From positions 2,839 through 36,958 of the forward strand of contig DLDA01000043.1 in the NCBI GenBank assembly GCA_002480925.1: 34,120 nucleotides of DNA. Reading direction: 5' to 3'. Below the pieces are notes generated by a model. It saw only the letters and a program-made list of their open reading frames with translations, was not told where the DNA came from and searched no databases. Within the stretch, counting starts at the first letter, position 1. The number at the start of each line of letters is the position of its first letter. The position numbers and the translations under genes are program-made. Source of the stretch: Lachnospiraceae bacterium UBA7784 (GTDB lineage Bacteria; Bacillota; Clostridia; Lachnospirales; Lachnospiraceae). Shown piece after piece: positions 24,868-34,000 of the stretch.

Positions 24868-26025
24868 CTATCTGAAGAATTTCTTCTTCTCAACCATTTC
24901 TTTGCCCTTGTAGTAAAGGCGCGGTATCCTGATCCCCAGATCGCAGGCAAGCTCATAGTTGAACCTTCCCGATATCCTGCCAAGCTCCTCTATAGTGATC
25001 TCCTGATCTCCATCCCTTCCTATCAGGGTCACCTGGTCCATATTGGCTGCCTCCGGGACGTCTGTCACATCGACCATCATCTGATCCATGCAGATACGTC
25101 CGACCACAGGGCATCTCTTCCCACGGATTATCACCTCTGCCTTATTGGACAGGGACCTTGGATATCCATCAGCGTATCCGACAGGAACTGTTGCTATCCT
25201 CCTCTCACCATCAGTCACATAGATTCCTCCGTAGCTTACAGAGCTTCCCTTTGGCAGGGTCTTTAAATGCACTATATGGGATACAAGTGTAAGAGACGGC
25301 TCAAGCGGGAAGCTGTGGTCTACATCATCCGAGGGCCACATGCCGTACATCGTGATACCAAGCCTTACCGCATCGAGCTTATCCCTGTCATAATACATTG
25401 AAGCTGCAGAATTGCAGCAATGTCTTATGGAAAAATCAAGGCCTCTCTGATGGAGCATATCTATCATCTTAGAGAATCTGTCATACTGCATATTGGTATA
25501 TGTCATATCCTTCTCATCTGCCCTTGCAAAATGGGTAAATATCCCCTCCGGCACAAGGACCGGGTCAGAGAAAAGCTCTGCTATCTCATCTGCTGCCTGC
25601 TCAGTCACAGGATATCCTATACGGCCCATTCCGGTATCTATAGCTATATGACAGTATACCTTTTTCCCCAGCCGCCTCGCTGTATCGGCATAATCCATCG
25701 CCATCTTTCTTGAAAAGATGACAGGACGCACCTCCTGTCTTACTATCCTCTCATATGAATGGGTAAAGGTAAAGCCAAGGATGAGAATAGGTTTCCTGAC
25801 TCCGGCATCAAGGAGCTCATAGGCCTCCTCTGCTGTGGCTGCTGCATATCCGTATATATCCGGATCATTTTCCAGATCCTTAGCGATCGGAACTGCGCCG
25901 TGACCGTAGCCGTCTGCCTTTAAGACCGCATACATTTTCTCTTCCCTGCATCTATTCTTTACTTCTCTTATATTATGCTCTATCGCGTCGAGATCTACCT
26001 TTGCGCATATTCTGTAAAAGTCCAT
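24868..26025 (-). CDS. alr: Alanine racemase
   Basis: Alr makes D-alanine for peptidoglycan using pyridoxal phosphate. The 385-residue protein has the PLP lysine in MYAVLKADGYGHGA (Lys36) and the second catalytic residue in SSVSYGGIYVT (Tyr265). HIAIDTGMGRIG, RLGITMYGMWP and VGRICMDQMMVDVTD are also present, all in family positions. The ATG follows the nnrD stop directly (TAAATG), with AAGGA about 7 nt upstream. The pairing nnrD-alr is common in Firmicutes. Confidence 0.97.
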   Translation of the reverse strand: MDFYRICAKVDLDAIEHNIREVKNRCREEKMYAVLKADGYGHGAVPIAKDLENDPDIYGYAAATAEEAYELLDAGVRKPILILGFTFTHSYERIVRQEVRPVIFSRKMAMDYADTARRLGKKVYCHIAIDTGMGRIGYPVTEQAADEIAELFSDPVLVPEGIFTHFARADEKDMTYTNMQYDRFSKMIDMLHQRGLDFSIRHCCNSAASMYYDRDKLDAVRLGITMYGMWPSDDVDHSFPLEPSLTLVSHIVHLKTLPKGSSVSYGGIYVTDGERRIATVPVGYADGYPRSLSNKAEVIIRGKRCPVVGRICMDQMMVDVTDVPEAANMDQVTLIGRDGDQEITIEELGRISGRFNYELACDLGIRIPRLYYKGKEMVEKKKFFR

Positions 26026-26913
26026 TTATGCTTCCTTTTCCTTATCCTTTATCCTGTCACACTGCATAAGTACAGTTGCCAGTGACTCTGCTATATCAAG
26101 AGCCTTCATTCCTCTCACTCCGTACCTCGCCGCTGCCATATCTCCTGCAGCTCCGTGTATATATACTCCAAGGCCTGCCGCCTCAAGAGCCTTACATCCC
26201 TGGGCCAGAAATGAAGCTATGACACCTGAAAGCACATCGCCGCTTCCCGCCGTTGACATACCGTTATTTCCTGTAGTATTTATGATAAGCTCTCCGTCAG
26301 GTGCCGCTGTGACTGTGATCGCATCCTTAAGCGCTATCACTGCGCCGTACTGCCTCGAATATTCTGTTGCAGCCTCCTCCCTATGCTCCTTAAGCCATGA
26401 TATGGTCTTACCGCATAGTCTGCTCATCTCCATAAGATGAGGCGTAAGTATCACAGGATCTGTCCTGGCCTTTTCCTTCAGAAGTAGCATCAGCGTATGA
26501 TCCTGTGAGATCAGATTCAGCCCGTCCGCATCTACAGCAAGCGGAATACCCCGGCTTTTTAGCAGGGCAAGCAGGAGTTCCTCTGCTTTTTCATCCATGC
26601 CGATCCCTGGTCCTATAAGGGCTGCATCCGCCCAGGACAGACTTTCCTGTATGGAATCAGCTGAGGTATCCGATGAAAAGAGAGCCTCGGGGACAATGCT
26701 CATAAGCGGCTGGAAATTTCCCTTATCACTTATTACCTTTACCATACCAAGCCCGCACCGCATTGCAGCAAGAGTGCTTAATATGGCTGCGCCAGCACAT
26801 TCATGTCTTCCTGCTATGATAAGAAGCTTTCCATAGGTCCCCTTATTGCTGTCATCCTTCCTTTCCGGAAGAAGCTTTATTATCTCCTGTCTTTTCAGGA
26901 TCCATTTTTTCAC
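26026..26913 (-). CDS. nnrD: ADP-dependent NAD(P)H-hydrate dehydratase
   Basis: NnrD repairs damaged, hydrated NAD(P)H. The 295-residue protein is the ribokinase-like C-terminal half of the usual Nnr: GTYGKLLIIAGRHECAGAA near the N terminus, PVILTPHLMEMSRL, and the ADP-binding GNNGMSTAGSGDVLSGV. In many Firmicutes this domain is fused to the NnrE epimerase; here only the dehydratase is present and no epimerase gene is seen in the window. The start is a GTG at 26913 with GGGAGGGG about 6 nt upstream, inside the 3' end of the coiled-coil gene (62-bp overlap). Coupled translation of the two genes is likely. Confidence 0.92.
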   Translation of the reverse strand: MKKWILKRQEIIKLLPERKDDSNKGTYGKLLIIAGRHECAGAAILSTLAAMRCGLGMVKVISDKGNFQPLMSIVPEALFSSDTSADSIQESLSWADAALIGPGIGMDEKAEELLLALLKSRGIPLAVDADGLNLISQDHTLMLLLKEKARTDPVILTPHLMEMSRLCGKTISWLKEHREEAATEYSRQYGAVIALKDAITVTAAPDGELIINTTGNNGMSTAGSGDVLSGVIASFLAQGCKALEAAGLGVYIHGAAGDMAAARYGVRGMKALDIAESLATVLMQCDRIKDKEKEA

Positions 26914-27634
26914 CGGCTGCCCCTCCCTTCCTTACAGACGATAAAGGATTGCCGAGCGCACCTTTTGATCTCCATTCTCCCGGAGTATCCTCCTTATCGT
27001 TTTCATTATCCTCTGCAGAATGTCCCGACATATATGAGTCCTTGCTGGTAAGCACTATCTGATCATCATCCGTGATATCAAAAAGCGTCACCATATCCTT
27101 GCCAAAGATATCGTGCATATAGGAATAGATCTCACGGTTATTTATCTCACGGTTCTGCTTTCTTATTATATTTTTCTTGAGCTTTACCCTGATATCCTTT
27201 ATCCATTCCGAGATCTCATTTATCTCGTCTGTATTTGTCCTCATCCTCTGATAGGCGAACTCTACAGTACGCTCCATCAGCTGATTGTTTGCATTCTTTA
27301 TCTCCTTTGGAAGCTCTAAGAGCCTGTCCTCTATCTCCTCTATCCTTCGATTTGTCTCGTCGATCATAGAGGCATCCTTGGTGACATTGGTAGATCCTGC
27401 CTCATTTACATGATCTACTATATTGGCCATTAGCTTCTTCTTTACCTTTTTAAGCTCCTTAAGCTCATTCCCGAGTCCGCCCTGCTCCTTTAGAAGCTCA
27501 TTTAATGCGACCTCTGAGGTCTTTATTTCATCAGGCTTGCCCTCGAGCGCAAAGAGTCTGTGCCACTTCTGGTCAAGGACCAGAACAGGTATCTTGGTAT
27601 CAGATACTCTTCTCTTAACTTCCTCCAGATCCAT
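26852..27634 (-). CDS. Conserved coiled-coil protein of unknown function
   Basis: I do not recognise a characterised family. The 260-residue protein has a short ordered start (KIPVLVLDQKWHRLFALEG), then a long charged helical region (about 45-175) with coiled-coil character (LGNELKELKKVKKKLMANIV and IEEIEDRLLELPKEIKNANN). A conserved-looking segment INNREIYSYMHDIFGKDMV follows at about 165-185. The last 60 residues are polar and likely disordered. I recall similar proteins at this place in other Lachnospiraceae, between rex and nnrD, but that is memory and was not searched. GGAGG lies 6 nt before the ATG. No membrane segment or signal is visible, so it is probably cytoplasmic. Confidence 0.7.
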   Translation of the reverse strand: MDLEEVKRRVSDTKIPVLVLDQKWHRLFALEGKPDEIKTSEVALNELLKEQGGLGNELKELKKVKKKLMANIVDHVNEAGSTNVTKDASMIDETNRRIEEIEDRLLELPKEIKNANNQLMERTVEFAYQRMRTNTDEINEISEWIKDIRVKLKKNIIRKQNREINNREIYSYMHDIFGKDMVTLFDITDDDQIVLTSKDSYMSGHSAEDNENDKEDTPGEWRSKGALGNPLSSVRKGGAAGEKMDPEKTGDNKASSGKEG

Positions 27635-27650
27635 ATTATCCCTCCAGGGC

Positions 27651-28274
27651 TTATCTGCCAGTCATATTATATGAAAGCTGCATCAGCGAATCAGACAGAT
27701 GCACGTTTTCTACTACCACATCATCAGGCACCATCAGATCCACATGGGCGAAATTCCAGAAGGCTCTCACGCCAAGACTCACAAGACGCTCGGCTACTGG
27801 CATTGCCGCATCCTTAGGCAGGGTAAGCACTGCTATGTCTACCCTGTGCTCCTTTATGAAATCCTCGAACTCGTCTATCATCATCACAGGTATCCCGCCA
27901 ACTATCCTGTCCTTTTTCTTTTGATCGACATCAAAGAGGCCTATCATACGAAAGGGCAGCTTCTCGAAATTCACATAATTGGCAATGGCTGCGCCCAGAT
28001 TTCCTACTCCGAACAGGGCCACGTTATGGACCTTTGTAAGGCCAAGGATCCTTCCTATCTCCTCATAGAGGAACTCGACATTATAGCCATAGCCCTGCTG
28101 GCCGAAGCCTCCGAAATTATTCAGATCCTGCCTTATCTGAGACGCAGTGACCTGCATACGCTCTGAAAGCTCCTTTGAGGAGATCCTCTCTACCCCGTTC
28201 TCCAGTAATTCTCCCAGATATCTGTAATATCTTGGCATCCGTCTGATCACGGCCTGGGAAATATTATTCTCCAT
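27651..28274 (-). CDS. rex: Redox-sensing transcriptional repressor Rex
   Basis: Rex senses the NADH/NAD+ ratio and represses fermentation and respiration genes. The 207-residue protein has an N-terminal winged helix (RRMPRYYRYLGELLENGV, ISSKELSERMQVTASQIRQD) and the FGQQGYGYNVEFLYEEI linker. Its Rossmann domain has NVALFGVGNLGAAIANY, and FWNFAHVDLMVPD lies near the C terminus. The start at 28274 (MENNISQAV) is preferred; a longer in-frame start adds 7 residues. It overlaps the ABC-F gene by 11 bp. Targets cannot be read from this window. Confidence 0.96.
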   Translation of the reverse strand: MENNISQAVIRRMPRYYRYLGELLENGVERISSKELSERMQVTASQIRQDLNNFGGFGQQGYGYNVEFLYEEIGRILGLTKVHNVALFGVGNLGAAIANYVNFEKLPFRMIGLFDVDQKKKDRIVGGIPVMMIDEFEDFIKEHRVDIAVLTLPKDAAMPVAERLVSLGVRAFWNFAHVDLMVPDDVVVENVHLSDSLMQLSYNMTGR

Positions 28275-30183
28275 AAACCCCTTCCCAATCATCATATAGC
28301 TTTTTTAATTCTTCATCAAGTAGCGAAAGCTTTTCAGTAAGCTCATTTAGTCTGGCGGAGTTTCTGGCTGTCGCCGGATCACTGAATTCCTCATTGATCT
28401 TCTCTTTCTCCGCTTCCTTTTTTTCTATCTCTTCCTCTATCCTTTTCGCCTCTCTCTCCTTCTTCTGCCTTGCCCTGGCCTCCTCCTTCTGCTTCTTCCA
28501 GTCATCGGCGGAGCCGGCGGAGGCCTTTTCCATGGTCTCCTCTGCATTCTTTTTGCTTATACCAAAGTCAGTCCTTATCTCTTCACGTTTTTTCAGATAA
28601 TAGTCATAATTCCCAAGATACTGGTGGATCCCGTCTTGCCTAAGCTCCAGGATACGGCTTGCTGTCTGGTTGACAAAGTATCTGTCATGAGAAACATAAA
28701 GGACCGTGCCATCGTAATTATTTATGGCATGCTCCAGTATCTCCTTTGAATCCATATCCAGATGGTTGGTAGGCTCGTCTAGTATCAGGAAATTAGCTCC
28801 GGAAAGCATAAGCTTGGCTAATGATATACGTCCTCTTTCACCTCCGGACAGGTCCCTTATCTTTTTATAGACCTCATCATCCCTGAAAAGAAAGGCAGCA
28901 AGAACGTTTCTTACCCTTGTATTATTAAGAGAAGGATAGGCTCCCTGCATCTCATCAAAAAGAGTATTGTCCTCATCGAATCCATGCTGCTCCTGATCGT
29001 AGTAGCCTATTGTTACTCCGGCTCCTATCCTTACACTTCCGGAGTCCGCAGGGAATATATCATTTATGATCTTAAGGACAGTAGACTTCCCAATACCGTT
29101 GTCTCCAATAAGAGCTACCTTCTCACCGCGCTTTATCTCAAACGATATGTCCTTAAGAACCTCTGTCCCGTCAAAGGACTTGGACAGATCCGTCACAGTA
29201 AGGACATCCTTTCCGCTCGATGAGAGAGGAGAAAGTGAAAGCCTCATAGCCTTGTCAGCTTCCTTTGGCTTCTCGATTACCTCTATCTTATCGAGGACCT
29301 TCTTACGGCTTTCCGCCCTCTTTATTGACTTCTCCCGGTTGAAGCTTTCCAGCTTTTCTATTACCTTTTTCTCATGCTCGATCTTCTTCTGCTGCTTCTC
29401 GAACTCCCTTTCCCTTGTCAGCAGGAAGAGATCCTTCTGCTTCATGAAGGCAGAATAATTGCCCTTATAGTCATGCGCCCTCTGGTCAGATAAGTCTATG
29501 CATCTGGTGACCGTCCGGTCAAGGAAATATCTGTCGTGGGCAACTATGATCACGGCACCGCTGTAGTTTACAAGGAAATTCTCAAGCCATTCGATTGAAC
29601 GCAGATCCAGGTGGTTTATAGGCTCATCCAGGAGCAAAAGATCGGGGTTGGTCACGAGAAGTCTCGATAGGGCAACCCTTGTCTTCTGTCCTCCTGACAC
29701 CTCCGACATCCTCTTGTCAAAATCGTCCTCTGTAAAGCCAAGACCCTTTAGCGTGCCACCCACTCTCGACAGATAGGAGTCACCACCATAAAGCATATAC
29801 TCATGACTTAGCTTCTGATATGAATCCATAAGACGGGCCAGATCATCCCCTCCTACAGTCTTCATATCAGACTCCATTTCTCTGAGCTTATCCTCCATTA
29901 AAAGGATATCCTCCCTCGCATGGTAGACATACTCATAGATGGTACCCGGATAATCTGCATCCTGATACTGGGCCAGATAACCGAAAGTAGAGTCCTTAGC
30001 AAAAACAACGCTTCCCGAGTCAGCGGGCTCTTCACCCACTATGACTTTAAGAAGCGTTGATTTACCGCAGCCATTGTTACCTACAATGGCCACGTGTTCA
30101 TGTTCTCTTATCTGAAAGGAAAGGTCCTTAAAAACGACCTTGTCTCCAAAGCTTTTTGTCAGATCAGATACACTTAATATCAT
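28264..30183 (-). CDS. ABC-F family ATPase
   Basis: The 639-residue protein has two ATP-binding cassettes and no membrane domain, the ABC-F layout. Cassette 1 has GNNGCGKST, SGGQKTR and LLLLDEPINHLD (Ile where Thr is usual). Cassette 2 has GDNGIGKST, SGGERGR and FLILDEPTNHLD. The interdomain linker is charged and helical, and the C-terminal 80 residues form a coiled coil. ABC-F proteins act on ribosomes to rescue stalls or protect against antibiotics; the closest type appears to be the YdiF/Uup group, but resistance cannot be inferred. It starts 7 bp after the icd stop with a weak ribosome site, and rex follows with overlap. Confidence 0.93.
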   Translation of the reverse strand: MILSVSDLTKSFGDKVVFKDLSFQIREHEHVAIVGNNGCGKSTLLKVIVGEEPADSGSVVFAKDSTFGYLAQYQDADYPGTIYEYVYHAREDILLMEDKLREMESDMKTVGGDDLARLMDSYQKLSHEYMLYGGDSYLSRVGGTLKGLGFTEDDFDKRMSEVSGGQKTRVALSRLLVTNPDLLLLDEPINHLDLRSIEWLENFLVNYSGAVIIVAHDRYFLDRTVTRCIDLSDQRAHDYKGNYSAFMKQKDLFLLTREREFEKQQKKIEHEKKVIEKLESFNREKSIKRAESRKKVLDKIEVIEKPKEADKAMRLSLSPLSSSGKDVLTVTDLSKSFDGTEVLKDISFEIKRGEKVALIGDNGIGKSTVLKIINDIFPADSGSVRIGAGVTIGYYDQEQHGFDEDNTLFDEMQGAYPSLNNTRVRNVLAAFLFRDDEVYKKIRDLSGGERGRISLAKLMLSGANFLILDEPTNHLDMDSKEILEHAINNYDGTVLYVSHDRYFVNQTASRILELRQDGIHQYLGNYDYYLKKREEIRTDFGISKKNAEETMEKASAGSADDWKKQKEEARARQKKEREAKRIEEEIEKKEAEKEKINEEFSDPATARNSARLNELTEKLSLLDEELKKLYDDWEGVYGE

Positions 30184-30190
30184 ATTTGGA

Positions 30191-31402
30191 TCAACCTAAT
30201 TCTTTCTCGAGATTTTCTCTTATGGCAAGGATGAAATCCTTACTGTTCAGCTTAGTCGGGTTAGGAAGTGTTGTGATAAGAGCCAGATCTCCGGTCATCT
30301 TTCCTGACTCGATCGTCTCTATCGTTGCCTTCTCAAGCGCATCGGCAAATCTGACCAGATCAGGAAGACCATCCATCTGTCCTCTCTTCCTTAAGGCTCC
30401 GCTCCATGCAAATATGGTAGCTACAGAGTTCGTCGATGTCTCCTCACCCTTTAAGTATTTGTAGTAATGTCTCTGTACAGTACCATGTGCAGCCTCATAC
30501 TCATAGTAGCCCTGAGGAGATACGAGCACTGAGGTCATCATTGCCAGTGAACCGAAGGCTGATGAGAGCATATCACTCATCACATCTCCGTCATAGTTCT
30601 TGCAGGCCCAGATAAATCCGCCATGGCTCTTCATCACACGGGCAACCGCATCATCGATAAGAGTGTAGAAGTATGTGATACCGGCCTGTTCGAACTTCTG
30701 CTTGTATTCCTTTTCGTAGAGATCGGCAAAGACATCCTTGAATGTATGGTCATACTTCTTGCTGATCGTATCCTTTGTAGCAAACCAGAGATCCTGCTTC
30801 TTCTCAAGTGCAAAGGTAAAGCAGCTCCTTGCGAAGCTTTCGATAGATGAGAGCAGATTATGCTGTCCCTGTACGACACCTGGTCCGTCGAATTCATGAA
30901 CCAGGGCTCTTTCCTCGCTTCCATCAGCCCTTGTATAAACGAGCTCTACCTTTCCCGGTCCGTCTATCTTCATCTCGGTAGCACGATAGACATCGCCGTA
31001 GGCATGACGGGCTATAGTAATAGGCTTCTCCCAGGTCTTTACATTTGGCTCGATGCCCTTTACGATAATAGGAGCCCTGAAAACAGTTCCGTCAAGGATA
31101 GCACGGATGGTCCCGTTAGGGGACTTGTACATCTTTTTCAGGCCATACTCCTCTACACGGGCAGCATTCGGTGTGATGGTAGCGCACTTGACTGCTACTC
31201 CGTACTTCTTTGTCGCATTGCTTGCGTCAACAGTCACCTGATCATCGGTCTCATCCCTGTGCTTAAGGCCGAGGTCATAATACTCGGTCTTTAAGTCTAT
31301 AAAAGGAAGAAGCAGCTCGTCCTTTATCATCTTCCAGAGTATGCGGGTCATCTCGTCCCCGTCCATCTCGACGAGGGGAGTTGTCATTGTAATCTTTTCC
31401 AT
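30191..31402 (-). CDS. icd: NADP-dependent isocitrate dehydrogenase
   Basis: The 403-residue enzyme oxidises isocitrate to 2-oxoglutarate and CO2, supplying carbon for glutamate. It is the eukaryote-like (type II) form: [20 protein letters not shown] at the N terminus, [20 protein letters not shown], the [20 protein letters not shown] metal and substrate region, and [17 protein letters not shown] for NADP binding. AAAGGA lies 7 nt before the ATG. The 56-bp gap after leuS holds a GGGGTTA-rich tract, so transcription may or may not continue from leuS. Confidence 0.95.
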   Translation of the reverse strand: MEKITMTTPLVEMDGDEMTRILWKMIKDELLLPFIDLKTEYYDLGLKHRDETDDQVTVDASNATKKYGVAVKCATITPNAARVEEYGLKKMYKSPNGTIRAILDGTVFRAPIIVKGIEPNVKTWEKPITIARHAYGDVYRATEMKIDGPGKVELVYTRADGSEERALVHEFDGPGVVQGQHNLLSSIESFARSCFTFALEKKQDLWFATKDTISKKYDHTFKDVFADLYEKEYKQKFEQAGITYFYTLIDDAVARVMKSHGGFIWACKNYDGDVMSDMLSSAFGSLAMMTSVLVSPQGYYEYEAAHGTVQRHYYKYLKGEETSTNSVATIFAWSGALRKRGQMDGLPDLVRFADALEKATIETIESGKMTGDLALITTLPNPTKLNSKDFILAIRENLEKELG

Positions 31403-31422
31403 GTGTAGGTCCTTTCCTTCTG

Positions 31423-31452
31423 AGGGGTTAGAGCTTGTGGGTTAGGGGTTAG
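31423..31452. repeat. GGGGTTAG-rich low-complexity tract
   Basis: Three GGGTTAG-type units (GGGGTTAG, GGGTTA, GGGGTTAG) lie in the short gap between leuS and icd. Their complement matches the ACCCTA/ACCCCT tracts at 3083-3113 and 5746-5766. Confidence 0.6.
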
Positions 31453-31458
31453 TAATCC

Positions 31459-33873
31459 TTACCTCATGACAAAGTTTATTATCCTGCCCGGGACGAAGAT
31501 CTCCTTTACCACGTTTCCTGTCAGTCTGTCAGATATTTCTTCTCTGGCTGCCTTTAAGGCGCTCTCCTTGTCTATGTCCTTTGGAAGGGATATGACTGCC
31601 TTTGTCTTTCCGTTTATCTGGACAGGCATCTTTATCTCATCTTCCTCTGTAAGCTTCTCATCCCACTCTGGCCACTTTTCTTCAAATACAGAGCTTGTGT
31701 ATCCCAGATGCTGATGCAGCTCCTCTGACAGATGCGGGGCAAACGGAGCGAGAAGGACCGCAAGAGTCTCAAGCGTCTTCTTATCGACTCCGCCTTTCTT
31801 TGCAATATCTGTAAGAGTATTTGTATACTCCATAAATCCTGATACTACTGTATTCAGTGAGAAGGCCTCGAGTCTTGTGGTGATAGTCTTTACCATCTGG
31901 TTTCTGAGACGGATCAGCTCCTTTGTCTCCGGGGCATCCTTTGCGCTTTCTTCTATGACAAGCTTGTAGACCTTCTTTAAGAATCTGTTGATTCCCTCGA
32001 TTCCTCTGTCATCCCAGGCACTGTCAAGCTCAGGAGGTCCTATGAACAGCTCATACATACGAAGAGAATCACAGCCATAATCTTCTATCATGTCATCAGG
32101 GGAAACCACATTTCCAAGTGATTTACTCATCTTGATACCCTTAGGGCCAAGAATCATACCCTGATTGAAGAGCTTATGGAATGGCTCGTCGAAATCCACT
32201 ACTCCTATATCATGGAGGAACTTGGTCCAGAATCTGGCATAGAGCAGATGGAGGACTGCATGCTCGACTCCTCCTATATACATATCTACAGGCAGATACT
32301 TATCAGCCTTGTCACGGCTTACAAGTTCCTTGTCATTATGCACGTCCACATAACGCAGGTAATACCATGATGATCCTGCCCACTGAGGCATAGTATTGGT
32401 CTCTCTCTTAGCCGGTCCCCCGCAGCACGGGCAGGTGGTATTTACCCAGTCCTCCATCGAAGCCAGCGGTGATTCTCCGGTATCTGTTGGCTGGTAGGAC
32501 TTCACATCCGGAAGCACTACAGGAAGATCCTCCTCCGGAACCGGAACTGCTCCGCACTTAGGACAGTGGATTATCGGGATAGGCTCACCCCAGTATCTCT
32601 GACGGGAGAATACCCAGTCACGAAGCTTGTAGTTTACTGTCCTCTTTCCAAGACCCATCTTCTGGATCATGTCTGGAGCCTCAGCCTTCAGCTTGTCAGA
32701 ATCCATTCCGTTCCAGTCGCCGGAATTGATCATCTTGCCCTTTGCCTCTACATATGGCTCCTTCATATCCTTCATGTCGGATCCGTCTGGACTTATTACA
32801 GGGATTATCTTAAGGCCGAATTTCTTGGCGAAATCCCAGTCTCTCTGGTCGTGGGCAGGAACACACATGATGGCTCCGGTACCATGATCAGCAAGAACAT
32901 AGTCTGAAATCCAGATCGGCACCTCGGCACCGTTTAGAGGATCGATGGCATATGATCCGGTCCAGACTCCGGTCTTTTCCTTATTCTGCACCCTGTCTAC
33001 ATTTGATTTATTTGCTGCCTGGCTGCAGTAAGCCTCTACCTCTTCTCTTTTATCCTCTGTTGTAAGCTCCTTTACCATAGGATGCTCAGGTGAGAGCACC
33101 ATGAAGGTAGCTCCATAGAGAGTATCTGGCCTCGTCGTGAATACCGTAATATGCTTATCAGGCTGATCCTTGAGCGGGAAATCCACTTCTGCCCCGTAGG
33201 AACGTCCTATCCAGTCTGTCTGCATCTTCTTGACCTTTTCCGGCCAGTCGAGATCCTTTAAGCCGTCGAGCAGCCTGTCTGCATAGGCTGTAATCTTCAG
33301 CATCCACTGACGAAGGTTCTTCTTTGTGACAGGGGTTCCGCATCTCTCGCAGATTCCTCCCTCTGCCTCCTCATTTGCCAGAACCGCCTTGCAGTGCGGA
33401 CACCAGTTGAGCGGCATCTGCTTCTCATAGGCAAGTCCGTGCTTGAACATCTGTACAAAGATCCACTGGGTCCATTTGTAGTAGCTGGGATCTGTGGTAT
33501 TTATCTCCATGTCCCAGTCATAGACTGCGCCTATCTGCTTTACCTGTCTCTTTATATTTGCAATATTCTTTGCTGTTGAGATAGAAGGATGCTGACCTGT
33601 CTTTATGGCATAATTCTCTGCAGGAAGTCCGAAGGCATCCCAGCCCATAGGGTGGATCACATACTTCCCATGCATTATCTGATATCTGCTCCATACATCA
33701 GAGATTACATAGCCTCTCCAGTGTCCTACATGCAGTCCAGCTCCTGACGGATATGGAAACATATCCAGACAGTAATACTTAGGCTTCTTATCGTCCTTTG
33801 GATTTACCGGCTTCTCTTCCCAGATCCTGCGCCATTTATCCTCTATGGCGCGATGGTTATAAATAGTATCCAT
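31459..33873 (-). CDS. leuS: Leucyl-tRNA synthetase
   Basis: LeuS charges tRNA-Leu. The 804-residue protein has the HIGH-type motif LHVGHWRGY (His48), the CP1 editing domain with VFTTRPDTLYGATFMVL, and the KMSKSLGN motif near residue 575. A zinc-type Cys motif (CPHCKA...CERCG) lies in the insert. The anticodon-binding domain follows and the C terminus ends KEIFVPGRIINFVMR. The start at 33873 (MDTIYNHRAIE) has GGAGGA 5 nt upstream; a longer start would add 18 non-family residues. A strong promoter lies 64-91 bp upstream. No T-box leader is present, although T-boxes often precede leuS in Firmicutes. Confidence 0.97.
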   Translation of the reverse strand: MDTIYNHRAIEDKWRRIWEEKPVNPKDDKKPKYYCLDMFPYPSGAGLHVGHWRGYVISDVWSRYQIMHGKYVIHPMGWDAFGLPAENYAIKTGQHPSISTAKNIANIKRQVKQIGAVYDWDMEINTTDPSYYKWTQWIFVQMFKHGLAYEKQMPLNWCPHCKAVLANEEAEGGICERCGTPVTKKNLRQWMLKITAYADRLLDGLKDLDWPEKVKKMQTDWIGRSYGAEVDFPLKDQPDKHITVFTTRPDTLYGATFMVLSPEHPMVKELTTEDKREEVEAYCSQAANKSNVDRVQNKEKTGVWTGSYAIDPLNGAEVPIWISDYVLADHGTGAIMCVPAHDQRDWDFAKKFGLKIIPVISPDGSDMKDMKEPYVEAKGKMINSGDWNGMDSDKLKAEAPDMIQKMGLGKRTVNYKLRDWVFSRQRYWGEPIPIIHCPKCGAVPVPEEDLPVVLPDVKSYQPTDTGESPLASMEDWVNTTCPCCGGPAKRETNTMPQWAGSSWYYLRYVDVHNDKELVSRDKADKYLPVDMYIGGVEHAVLHLLYARFWTKFLHDIGVVDFDEPFHKLFNQGMILGPKGIKMSKSLGNVVSPDDMIEDYGCDSLRMYELFIGPPELDSAWDDRGIEGINRFLKKVYKLVIEESAKDAPETKELIRLRNQMVKTITTRLEAFSLNTVVSGFMEYTNTLTDIAKKGGVDKKTLETLAVLLAPFAPHLSEELHQHLGYTSSVFEEKWPEWDEKLTEEDEIKMPVQINGKTKAVISLPKDIDKESALKAAREEISDRLTGNVVKEIFVPGRIINFVMR

Positions 33874-33936
33874 TATTTCCTCCAATGTATAAAAAGAATT
33901 GCCCCGGCCGCCTTTACTGCCCGGCACAGTATTAAA

Positions 33937-33964
33937 ATTTTAGCATAACAAAGGGATTTGTCAA
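33937..33964 (-). promoter_or_regulatory. Sigma-A-type promoter of leuS
   Basis: TTGACA (33964-33959, perfect -35) and TAAAAT (33942-33937, 5 of 6) are separated by 16 bp. The predicted leader is about 57 nt. This is the clearest promoter in the window and may drive the whole minus-strand gene series. Confidence 0.75.
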
Positions 33965-34000
33965 GATTTGCCACAAAGCCCGGACAGATCCTATGAACCA

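Noticed and set aside
33874..33960. T-box leader before leuS
   Set aside because: The leader is only about 57 nt and lacks the AGGGTGG-type T-box sequence.
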